From NCBI GenBank assembly GCA_030248065.1, contig JASAMV010008164.1, forward strand, positions 62,001 through 126,000: a stretch of DNA of 64,000 nt, in the 5' to 3' direction. Shown here piece by piece: positions 14,050 through 23,217 of the stretch; the first letter of the stretch is position 1, and each line of letters opens with the position of its first letter. A model generated the notes under the pieces. That model saw nothing but the letters and a program-made list of their open reading frames with translations, did no database searches and was not told where the DNA came from. The stretch is from Rhynchonema sp. JSB1_4 (taxonomy: Eukaryota; Nematoda; Chromadorea; Monhysterida; Xyalidae). A program made the translations under genes and the position numbers.

Positions 14050-14300
14050 AGATATCAACAGATCAATGTGGGCCCGCAAAATATATTTTTGGAAAAAACC
14101 GTTTGTTTTCCAAATACTTTTCCAGTATTAAGGATACCCATGGTCCAAAAAAGCGTATGTTGGAGAAAATTTTTCGGGCAATGGTCAGACCAAAAATGCA
14201 TTTGGAGCTTGAAAAATGTATTTTTCCAGGCCCCGGAAAAAAGTTTTTTTGGTTTTTTTGAAAAAAAAACGTTTTTCCGGCCCGCAAGCATATAGAGGGG
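14050..14300. repeat. AT-rich low-complexity tract bounded by GGCCCGC
   Basis: This tract has A and T runs and begins and ends with GGCCCGC (about 14071 and 14279), with ACCG/CCGG-type sequence just inside each end. Three or more frames stay open only because of composition. It is probably a degenerate element; no target duplication was found. Confidence 0.35.
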
Positions 14301-14396
14301 TCAAATTTTTTTCGTCTCAATGCTCTCCTAAGAAACAGCCTGGGAATTTGGAAAATAGGAACTGAAAAGAAATGAAATCCGAAACATCAAATGACG

Positions 14397-14445
14397 TCAG
14401 TGATTTATATTTCATAATTTCAAACATACATATAAATCACTGGCC
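14397..14445. repeat. Short imperfect palindrome CAGTGATTTATAT...ATATAAATCACTG
   Basis: A 47-bp near-palindrome has ends CAGTGATTTATAT and ATATAAATCACTG around a short AT-rich centre. The CAGTG terminus matches those of the nested elements to the right, so it may be a minimal or deleted relative. Confidence 0.5.
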
Positions 14446-15529
14446 CACCGGGCATTTAAGACACATTGACATTAAACTGAATAAAATTTAAAATGGCAAA
14501 GACCTTCATCATCCCCTTCAACTCCGACTTCAATGTCGCCTTCGGCCATTTTTTTATCGGATAGAACGTGAACACTGTTTGTGCGGGTACGACGCGGCTC
14601 TGTAAGTTAAGAAATACTGAATCAACCTTAACTAAGCTCTGCCTGAAGATTGAAACAAATGCAACTGAGTCAAAAACAAGACGAAAAAACAACTTTCGTC
14701 AATTTTCATTTTCAACTTTCGGACAAAAATTAATTTGAGCGCTGCGGCAGGGCTGTGGCTACTTTGGCGGGGCTGGTTAGGGTTGGAGGTCGGGGCTCGG
14801 GGGTACCGTACCCCGACATCTGGACCTGACACCTGGAAGTAGGTATTTTTATGGTACCCAGTGGGCAATGTAGTGGCTGGGGGGATGGGGGATTCCCCCC
14901 TGAGGAGTAGGCACCTTGCAACCACCCCTCGGGGGGATGGGGGGAAGGGTAGGTACCTTGCAACCATCAATTTATGGTTTTCATAGGCAAAAATGGGTAT
15001 TTTTCAACCTCAAAACCCCAAAAATCGCGCGCTCCGCGCGCAAACCTCCACATAATAGCTATGTTAGGCAAATTTTCGGCCAAAATCGAAAAAAGTACCA
15101 ATTTTTTGGCCAATTTTTCAGTATAATGCATACAAAAAACGCCCTTTTTCGGACCCAAGGGGTACCTTGCAACCTTCCGGAGGCTGGGTAGGGGGTACCT
15201 TGCAACCATCAAGTGGTGTCGTTGGGGGGGGGGGGTTACCACCCCCCTGGTATGGGGTATGGGAAATCGGCCGGGGGTATGGGGTATGGGAAATTTTTCA
15301 CTTTTGGAACAAGCACCCCTAAGAAATGACTTTTTGACCCCGAGAAGCACCAAAATTGACCATTTTACGTCCAAAAATGTCAAAAATCGCTTGCTGCCGC
15401 AAGAAAACTCTGTTTTAAGCGCTTTTCAGACCAATTTTTGGCACTTTTAGAAGATTTTTGGGGTCATTTTTTCAAAACCCCCACCCTCGGGTATGGGAAA
15501 TTTTTGAGTTTTTGGAGAAACCCCCCTGG

Positions 15530-15971
15530 CAGTGTTGGAGATGGGGGATTTGGGGGGTAGCCCCCCAGTACAGTGGGTATCCCCCCTCGCCTGGTACAGT
15601 AGGTATCCCCCCCCGATGTTTGGCATGGTACAGTAGGTATCCCCCCGATTTTACACCCCGGTACAGTAGGATCCCCCCGATTTTGCCCCAAAAGTGCCAA
15701 TTTTTGACCAAAATGGCCAAAATTAGTGCAAAATCAGTGGTTTTACCTCAAATTACCCGAAATTCGCGCGCTACGCGCGCAAATACTACGTTTTCACACG
15801 ATTCCACACATAATAAACACATAAAAAATTTTCGCCCCAAAACCTAACCCCCCCCAAACCCCCTAGCCCTAGGTACATAACCCCCCAGGCCATCGGCTCT
15901 GGTACAGTAGGTATCCCCCCTCTCCGAGCGCGGTACAGTAGGTATCCCCCTCCAGAGTACCTCCAACACTG
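15530..15971. mobile_element. hAT-like MITE C, inserted in B
   Basis: The inverted ends are CAGTGTTGGAG and CTCCAACACTG. The target duplication CCCCCTGG is at 15522-15529 and 15972-15979. The element carries GGTACAGTAGGTATCCCCC minisatellite units on both sides of a core with a CGCGCG-CTA-CGCGCG palindrome at about 15765-15780. Confidence 0.87.
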
Positions 15972-15979
15972 CCCCCTGG

Positions 15980-16364
15980 CAGCGTAGTTCCTGGGGGGGA
16001 GGGGGGCCCCTCGGGTACGCTATCTCCCCCTCGGGTGGTACACTATCCCCCTATCTCCCCCTCCTGGTGCACTATCTCCCCCAATTTTTGCCTAAAATGC
16101 CCATTTTTAGGCCTAAAATGGGCATTTTTAGGCCTAAAATGTGTGATTTCTAGGTCAATGTTCTCAAAAGTAGCCAAAATACCCTTTTTATGAAGAATTT
16201 TTTCCAAAAAGGGGCAAAAATAGGTAAAATTTTCCACCTCAAAAAGTGACTTTTCCCGAAGTTGGGTCTTCCCCCCCCCTTCCCCCCCTCGGGGGTATAC
16301 TATCTCCCCCTCCGAAAAAAACGGGGGGTCCGCTATCTCCCCCTCCGGACCAGGAACTACACTG
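15980..16364. mobile_element. hAT-like MITE D, inserted next to C
   Basis: The ends are CAGCGTAGTTCCTGG and CCAGGAACTACACTG. The duplication CCCCCTGG is at 15972-15979 (shared with element C) and 16365-16372. Repeat units are CACTATCTCCCCC and similar. The core carries repeated AGGCCTAAAAT and ends with CTCAAAAAGTGACTTTTCCC. The same core recurs in elements H and F. Confidence 0.87.
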
Positions 16365-16528
16365 CCCCCTGGTATGGGAAATTTTTGATTTTTGGGGGTA
16401 TGTATGGGAAATTTCCCGAAAATTGGGCTGGGTATGGGAAAATTTCGATATCTCAACGACACCACTGCAACCATCTGGATCCATCCCCCCAAGGGTACCT
16501 TGCACTGCCTGCCACTACACTGCCACTG

Positions 16529-17299
16529 CCAGTGGGTCAGTAATTTATATTTTTGAAAAAAAAACGGTTTTTTCCGTTTTTTACCGTGGGTTGTTTCCCA
16601 CAATTTTGACACATTTTCAGAAAAGATCAAAATTCGCTGTGCCATTTTTCCGGAAAATGTACCACGATGGAGCGTCGACGTCGACCTACCTACCTACTGT
16701 ACCTTGAAGGGGCTCCCCCAGCTACACCAGTGATTCCGGGGGGCTGTATTTAGGTTTTTACCGTGAGCTAAACCCAAAGCTACCGTAAAAACCTAAATAG
16801 AAGGGGGGGCTCTATTAACTCACTGACCCCATTTTGGGAGGGCTCTATTACGGGGGGGGGGGGGCTCTATTCCGGGGGGCCTCTATTAATTCACTGACCC
16901 GAACCTGAAAAATTGTCCCCAGAAATACCCCCCAAAAACCCCTAAAACGGGTTTGAAAGGATGTTTTTTCGCTTGTAATCGCATTTATTCGTGTCTATTC
17001 GTCAATAGGAGGCGTATTATGTGCTCTGAACGAACAACAAACGTGCATAAATGTACCTGTACACCACTATCAAACTTTAATACACTACAGTACATGGGAT
17101 GTTACTTAGGGGGGGCTCTATTCCGGGGGGGGCTCTATTAATTCACTGACCCCTTTTTGGGGGGCTGTATTACGGGGGGCTCTATTCCGGGGGGGCTGTA
17201 TTTAGCTTTTTACGGTAAGCCTGAGGCTAGGGCTTGGGCGTAAAGACCCCCATTAATTGAACCACCCCTAAATGGCTCGAAATCAAAAATAGAACCCAA
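16529..17299. repeat. Minisatellite-rich host DNA between nests
   Basis: G/C runs alternate with CTCTATTAATTCACTGACCC- and GGGGGGCTCTATTCC-type units, which reappear in inverted form to the right of element F (about 19471-19520). A short inverted repeat (CTGTATTTAGG...CCTAAATAG) lies at 16744-16800. This looks like the interior of a larger element hosting E and F, whose outer ends I could not define. Confidence 0.5.
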
Positions 17300-17307
17300 C
17301 CCCCCAT

Positions 17308-17725
17308 CATAGTAGTGGCTGGGAGGGGTTGGGGGGGTTACCCCCTCTCAGTACTTACCTACCACAAAACCCGAGGGGGGTTGGGGGGGTTGAGTACTTA
17401 CCTCTCACAACTCCAAATCATACCTCTAACCTCTCACAAGCAATTTTATACCTTTTTAAGGCAAAACTCGGTGTTTTTCGACCTTATTTTCCCAAAAATC
17501 GCTCCGCGCGCACCGCGCAAACCCACCCAATACCTATTTTTAGGCGATTTTCGGCGAAAATTTTGAAAAAGCACTATTTTTACCTCAATTTTTGGCCAAA
17601 ATTGTATCACAAAAACGGTGTTTTTTTCGCCTTTTTGGGTGACCAACCAAAATCATACCTCTCACGCTTCCGGTCCCAACCCCGCATCATACTTACCTCC
17701 CACACATGGGCCTGCCACTACACTG
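17308..17725. mobile_element. hAT-like MITE E (same family as A)
   Basis: The left end is CATAGTAGTGGCTGG; the right end read inward is CAGTGTAGTGGCAGG, matching A's right end. The duplication CCCCCCAT is at 17300-17307 and 17726-17733. Inside are CTTACCTACCACA and ATACCTCTAACCTCTCAC-type repeats around a core with a CGCGCG-rich palindrome (about 17506-17520). It is 418 bp with no coding capacity. Confidence 0.87.
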
Positions 17726-18478
17726 CCCCCCATTAATTGACCAACATTAATAGAACCCCACCCCCAACCTTCACCGTACCACAGAGCACAGATTAGTGGT
17801 ATGGTAGGGCTGTGTTGTTGTGTCAAACGTTGTTTATGCTTGCGTACACAACAGAATACAGCTTTTTAAGCATAATTGCCGCTGTTGAAGTTAGAAAATA
17901 CCGAAAACAAGCCATTTTTATGGGCATTATTATATTAACAATGATTTTTTTCGTCGGGGGGGGGGGGCAAATGAAAATAATAACCCCCCAATAATTGACC
18001 CCCCATCAGTGTAGTTCCTGGTCCGGAGGGGGAGATAGCGGACCCTCCGTTTTTTTCGGAGGGGGAGATAGTGTACCCAGTGTAGTACTTGGTCAGGGTG
18101 TTGACGATAGATAGATTGGGACCCGAAATGTGTTGACGATAGATAGATGACCCAAGTCCAAAATCTGGGGGGGGGGGGTCGACCGTCGACCCAAACTTGT
18201 TGACGATAGATAGATGGTGGGGGGGGGGGTCGCCAAAAATCAAGGTATAGTATAGTGCACTAAGTAGGTAATAATGTGTAAATATTAATGAAAATGTACT
18301 TAGATGTACTAAATCCGCGCGTAGCGCGCGATTTTTTGCCTATTTGGGACAAAAAATACCGATTTTGAGCCATTTTGAGGCAAAAATACCCATTTTGGGG
18401 TCCAAATGTGTTGACGATAGATAGATTGTTCCCAGAATTTGTTGACGATAGATAGATTTGCCCATAAGTGTTGACGAT

Positions 18479-19035
18479 CAGTGTAGTTCCTGGGGGGGGG
18501 AGGGGGGGTCCCCCCCCCTAAGGTACACTAACCGCCGCGACCAAGGTACACTAGTACACTAACCGCCGCGCCAGGTACACTAACCGCCTCAATTTTTGCC
18601 TAAAATAGGCAAATTTAGGCCTAAAATGCGCATTTTTAGGCCTAAAATGGGTGATTTTTAGGTCGATGTTGTCAAAAGTCGCCAAAATACCCTTTTTATG
18701 AAGAATTTTTTCCAAAAAGGGCCAAAAATCGGTCAAATTTTCGGGAATGTGAATGGTGGACCGGTAGATCGCCTGACCGGTACTTTTAGCTACGGTAGCT
18801 ATAGCACAGGCGATAGCATTCTCCGTCCGCTGGTGAAACCAGCAGATAATTACCGTAGCTAAAAGTACCGGTCAGCGATCTACCGGTCCACCATTCACGG
18901 CCCCAAATTTTCTACCTCAAAAAGTGACTTTTTCCTGAATTTGGGTCTTCCCCCCCCCCAGGTAGGTACACTAACCGCCGCACGGAAAAAAGGGGTAGGT
19001 ACACTAACCGCCGCGCCGGACCAGGAACTACACTG
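18479..19035. mobile_element. hAT-like MITE H, inserted in G
   Basis: The ends are CAGTGTAGTTCCTGG and CCAGGAACTACACTG. The duplication TTGACGAT is at 18471-18478 and 19036-19043, exactly within G's TTGACGATAGATAGAT unit. Its own units are GGTACACTAACCGCC. The core is homologous to that of D. It is interrupted by I. Confidence 0.9.
18743..18904. mobile_element. Small inverted-repeat element I, inserted in H
   Basis: This 162-bp element consists of two nearly perfect 48-49 bp arms (18749-18797 and 18851-18898) beginning GTGAATGGTGGACCGG around a 53-bp loop. The duplication AAATTTTC is at 18735-18742 and 18905-18912. The undisturbed homologous site in D shows where it entered, so this is a dated insertion. 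Confidence 0.88.
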
Positions 19036-19648
19036 TTGACGATAGATAGATGAAATCAAAAAGTGTTGACGATAGATAGATGAATTTGGGGGGGGGACCC
19101 CCCCCCCCCCCCCCCAAGTACTACCCTGAGTGTACCCCCGGGGGGGGGGGGCGGGGGGGGGGGCAAGACCCAAATTCGGGAAAAAGTCACTTTTTGAGGT
19201 AGAAAATTTGACCTATTTTTGCCCCTTTTTGGAAAAAATTCTTCATAAAAAGGGCATTTTGGCGACTTTTGAGAACATTGACCTGAAAATCACACATTTT
19301 AGGCCTAAAAATGCCCATTTCAGGCCTAAAAATGGCCATTTTAGGCAAAAATTGGGGGAGATAGTGTACCCAGAGGGGGAGATAGGGGGATAGTGTACCA
19401 CCCGAGGGGGAGATAGCGTACCCGAGGGGGGGGACCCCCCCTCCCCCCCAGGAACTACACTGCCCCCCATAAATTGAACCCCCCAAAATGACCCCAGTGA
19501 AAAAATAGACCCCCGGGTTCTATTTCCGACAATACGGTACCTAAAAATCTTGGGCCGGGCCGCAAATCATGTTTGTAATCTTTCGTTATCCGTGGCGGAG
19601 GACGAACGACTTGTGAACGACATCCCGCAGTATTCTTGCTCGTGTGTG

Positions 19649-20361
19649 GACACTTGTTGAATGTATGACAAATATGACAAAAATAATAAATGTCATAAAT
19701 GTCACATGCGTCAACAAGTGTACATAACAGCACGACTGTTTTGTACGCTTGTTGACTGTATGACATTTATGACAATAATGTTTCGTGCAATCAACAAGTG
19801 TACAAAACAGCACGACTGTATTGTACACTTGTTGACTGTATGACAAAAATGACATTTATGACAAATAACGTGGCATTCAGCAATTGGGTGAATTATAACA
19901 GCCAGCCAAACTGCGCGAACATATAACTTGGCGGAACGAACGAACAACCCAAAACATCGATGCGCTTTTGAAATTGGATTTTCCCGCTCTTTACTGATTG
20001 GGAATCACAAAAACAATATTGGCCTGCATTTTGCATATACTTGGCTGTTTTGGCTGACAATGTGCACAAAAACAAAATAATGACAACGACGACATGTCAA
20101 AAACATTTTTGTCATAAATGTCATTTTTGTCAAACAGTCAACAAGTGTACAACACGGTCGTGCTGTTTTGTACACTTGTTGATTGCACAAAACATTATTG
20201 TCATAAATGTCATACAGTCAACAAGCGTACAATACAGTCGTGCTGTAATGTACACTTGTTGACACATGCATTAACTATGTTAAGTTATTTTTGTCACATA
20301 GTCAACAAGCGTACAAAACGCACCCCCGTGTTTTGTACAGTTGTTTACAGTCAACAAGTGT
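19649..20361. repeat. Large inverted repeat built from palindromic TCAACAAGTGTACAA units
   Basis: At least five units of about 47 bp each read TCAACAAGTGTACAA, a GTCGTGCTGT-like middle, then TTGTACACTTGTTGA (about 19707, 19790, 20137, 20217 and 20300). They are joined by TGTCATAAATGTCAT spacers. The left and right halves are inverted copies around a unique centre (19875-20095). The outermost ends GACACTTGTTGA and TCAACAAGTGTC form an inverted repeat. Long open frames here on both strands come from the repeat. Confidence 0.8.
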
Positions 20362-20379
20362 CTAGTTACCTTCTTGCTT

Positions 20380-20844
20380 CGATGACCGTGTGTAAGAAGA
20401 ATGCTTCGTTGCTGTTTTTGGTTGGTTTAAAATTTCTCTGGTACGTTTTGTCATTTGTTCATTCATGATTATCATTATGTTACGTACACTCGTTTATTTT
20501 TCAGGTGTTTTCCGGATCTCGTTGTAGGTCTTTGCGTGAGCTTGCAAATAAAATTTGAAAAATTTGAATGCATGTGCTACAATTGGTTACAACACAATTG
20601 TTGCCTTTGTGATTTGTTTCAGTTTTTATTTTCTGCACATGTGTACAGCAATCGGGTGCCTTTTTTGAGTGGGACCTAGGGCCTGAGCTTTTTGGGTGGG
20701 TTTTTGGGGGTACTGGTTTTCTGGGTTTTTCTGGTCCCAATTTTTTGGTGGGATGGCCCTGCGCCTTTTATGCGTTTTGTCGATGCGGTCGACGACCTGT
20801 TGCACCCAAAAGCTTGTCAACGGCCAAGCGCCCGTGTTTCACGC
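20380..20844. other. No recognisable feature
   Basis: This is moderately AT-rich single-copy-looking sequence between the palindrome array and the next hAT-like element. I see no exon supported by similarity. Confidence 0.4.
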
Positions 20845-21264
20845 AGGGTTGGGTAGAAAAAGGTTTTTTTTTCAAAAATGCCCAGATGCCCAAAACATGC
20901 TCCAAAAAAGTGTGAAAAAATTCGTTTTTTTTGGAAGAAAGAAATGGCTAAGCAGAAGGATTCTGTGTATCATTAGGCAAAACAAACGTGTTTCAACCAT
21001 TTTCTAGTTGCAGTTCTTCTTTGCAGAGTTACACGCAAACACTCCGATTTGGACCACATCCTCTGACCGAATTTCGCAGGGCGTCGACCACAAAATCAAA
21101 CCCCGTATATCAGTGCGTATCTCGACAAAGTAAAAATTGGTCGAAAATTTTTTGACAAAGGAAATCAAGGAAATCCTGTATTTAAAAAACGAAAAACGAC
21201 CCAGAAGTTTTTTTGGAAACGAAGTTTTTTAATAAAAACGCCGTTGTTTTTTTGCCCAACCCTG
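20845..21264. mobile_element. hAT-like MITE with CAGGGTTGGG ends
   Basis: The ends CAGGGTTGGGTAGAAAAA and TTTTTTGCCCAACCCTG form an inverted repeat; CAGGGTTGGG is a common hAT-type terminus. Flanking 8-mers GTTTCACG and GTTTCATT agree at 6 of 8 positions, a decayed target duplication. There is no transposase frame. Confidence 0.8.
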
Positions 21265-21992
21265 GTTTCATTTTGGTTATGGGCGCCAGGTCGCGTGGTC
21301 GATTGGGTGCGTGGTCGTGTAGGTGGCCGTAACGAAAAGAAAAGGAAAATTAATAAAATGAAGGGCTATGGCCCCGAAGCTCAGGCAAGCCTGCTGCGTG
21401 GATTCTGGCTGTAGATAATGGAGGTAATGGTCGGAAAATTCTAAAAAAAATGAACACTGTGACGAATGAAATATCGCCAATGTATTCATTTGACATCCGA
21501 CGACACTTTTTCACTTTCGACCAATTAAAATCATTAACTTCGTCAAACTTATCAAAGTTTCCTTGGCTTGTTGTTTCGGTGCCACATTGCGTTGAGTTGA
21601 CTGTTGCGACACCTCAAAATCGGTTTTTCCATTCTTTTCAATTCATTTTTGCTGTTGGTTGTTGTCAATGTTGTCCAGTAGTGTTACGATACGTTACCGT
21701 TACCCCTGCCCTACCCGTTCTGTTTGTCCGTGTTCGTTTGCTCATATGTATTTAGCTCATTTTGTTAATTCTTCCTAGCCTGCCGTTAGGCTTTTGCGAA
21801 AGCATGCATAAAACTTGAACTTGAACTTGAACACTGACAAAGTTGACATTTTTCATTTTAGTGGTCGCAGCCCGAGGTCGTCGACACCCGGTAGTTGGTC
21901 GCGTCCAACAATAACAGCGACCACAATGGTCGGTGGGTCGTTCAGCGTCGGGTACAAAAACTTTTTTTCATCACTTGTTATTGACATGCTGC

Positions 21993-22030
<38 letters not shown>

Positions 22031-22572
22031 CCATGTTGTCTAGTATGTAAGTACCGTGCAACCTGAAGTACAACTACTGCAGTGAGAACTTCTGGACTGT
22101 CGGTTTTATTTTCAAAAAAGTATTAATCTTACTCCGTTCTATTTTTTCATGGTTGCAAATTGTTGCATCTACTCGATCTACAGTTGTCCGTGGTGTTTTA
22201 TATTCATGAATTGTGTGCGGTGGTGCGCGCAGCGAAAAACTCGTTCGAATTCGAAATTAAGTTTAGGGAAACGCGCGGTGATTGAAAGAAAAAGTAATGA
22301 AAAAGGAAACTTAAGTCTGCATAAAACGGGAAAGTTTGCAATAAATTCAGTTTCATGACTTGACCATTGCAATTAGACTGGTGAAACATGCGGTAAAGTC
22401 ATTCATATGGATTCGACATGTGCTCGAAATACACGTAAGCGTCAAAACTAATGTCTGAACAGACGGATTGCCGAAAATGCTTCCTACAATGAATACACTC
22501 CGTATGATGCATAACTAGGTGAAAACTTGTAAAAAGTTTCGCAAACACGGCTGTGTATGTACTTTTACATTG
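21265..22572. other. Gene-poor stretch with GT microsatellite
   Basis: No similarity-supported exon is seen. A (GT)n microsatellite lies at about 21992-22019, and a short CTTGAA triplet repeat at about 21811-21830. Confidence 0.45.
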
Positions 22573-22934
22573 TATAGTCCAGCCACCAGCTCATGAGACG
22601 ACTTTTTTTAAAGCTTGCTTGGCCGCATTCAAAAATGCTCCAGATACACGTGTTTTCGCAAACAAAAGAAAGAGATTGGCTGAGGGAGATGATGACAAGT
22701 TCCAGCTGGCTGACCTCAATCTGTTGCGTGCTTACGCGAACAGCAGCGTTGTTCAGCACACAAATGTTTTGGGAGTCAAAAGGGAATTTACGCACCGAGT
22801 GGAGAGCGTGTTTTTTAAAAATACGTGCGTTTCTCTTTCTTTCATTTCCGAAATACGTGGAACCGGAACATTGTTGGATCCGCACAAGCCAATTTAAAAA
22901 AAAAGTCGTCTCATGAGTTCGTGGCTGGACTATA
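22573..22934. mobile_element. Inverted-repeat MITE with TATAGTCC ends
   Basis: The termini TATAGTCCAGCCACC and GTGGCTGGACTATA are followed inward by CTCATGAGACGACTTTTTTT-type sequence on both sides, about 37 bp of terminal inverted repeat. Ends in TA suggest a mariner/Tc1-type insertion. Open frames of about 110 codons on both strands appear spurious. Confidence 0.75.
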
Positions 22935-23217
22935 CTCTACATTCTTATGATATTGAGATTCTCAGAATGCTCTTGAAAAATCCTCGTCGGAAGTGCATTA
23001 AAAAATACATGTCACGCAAAGTTTCACACATGTGTGGCGTGCGATCATAGTAAGACGTGTTTAATGCGGTGCGATGTTTTTAACTAAAAAAGGACAGACA
23101 ATGTATGCACACACACTGTAAGCTCTCTTTCATCGACAAAATGCGTTATTTTGGAACATAACTATACTTTAATTTCAACCTCACAGCTAACGTGCGGTAG
23201 TACACGGATAGCAAGCC

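Larger units (their letters stand above)
15211..16467. mobile_element. hAT-like MITE B, inserted in A
   Basis: The ends are (A)AGTGGTGTCGTTG and, inward from the right, CAGTGGTGTCGTTGAG. The perfect duplication CAACCATC lies at 15203-15210 and 16468-16475 and is part of element A's repeat unit. Its own repeats are of the GGGTATGGGAAAT type (15250-15300, about 15490, 16371-16440). It is interrupted by elements C and D. Confidence 0.85.
14866..16528. mobile_element. hAT-like MITE A (host of B, C and D)
   Basis: This is the outer element of the first nest. The left end is CAATGTAGTGGCTGG and the right end, read inward, is CAGTGGCAGTGTAGTGGCAGG. The perfect 8-bp duplication CCAGTGGG flanks it at 14858-14865 and 16529-16536. 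Units of GGTACCTTGCAACCATC repeat next to the ends, and a core with a GCGCGC-TCC-GCGCGC palindrome lies at about 15026-15041. Element B interrupts it inside a GCAACCATC unit. It has no transposase. The 8-bp duplication and CA(G)TG terminus are typical of hAT-type elements. Confidence 0.85.
18078..19128. mobile_element. hAT-like MITE G, inserted in F
   Basis: The ends are CAGTGTAGTACTTGG and CCAAGTACTACCCTG. The duplication AGTGTACC is at 18070-18077 and 19129-19136 and is part of F's repeat unit. It contains TTGACGATAGATAGAT minisatellites at 18107-18215, 18411-18480 and 19036-19080, and a CGCGCG-TAG-CGCGCG palindrome at about 18317-18331. It is split by H. Confidence 0.88.
18007..19462. mobile_element. 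hAT-like MITE F (host of G, H and I)
   Basis: The ends are CAGTGTAGTTCCTGG and CCAGGAACTACACTG (perfect 15-bp inverted repeats). The duplication CCCCCCAT is at 17999-18006 and 19463-19470. Repeat units are GGGGGAGATAGTGTACC. Its core (19165-19350) is a reverse-orientation copy of the D core. It is split by G. Confidence 0.88.

Noticed and set aside
14063..19486. Many open frames of 70-200 codons in the island
   Set aside because: They follow G/C runs, minisatellites and mirrored repeats; the translations are low-complexity Pro/Gly/Phe/Lys chains present in several frames at once.
19649..20361. CRISPR-like array
   Set aside because: Units are palindromic and about 47 bp, with spacers that are themselves repeated, in a eukaryotic genome; the two halves are inverted. 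Not CRISPR.
22553..22916. Open frames of over 100 codons on both strands
   Set aside because: They fall inside a MITE with long terminal inverted repeats, so the overlapping frames are a by-product of the repeat.
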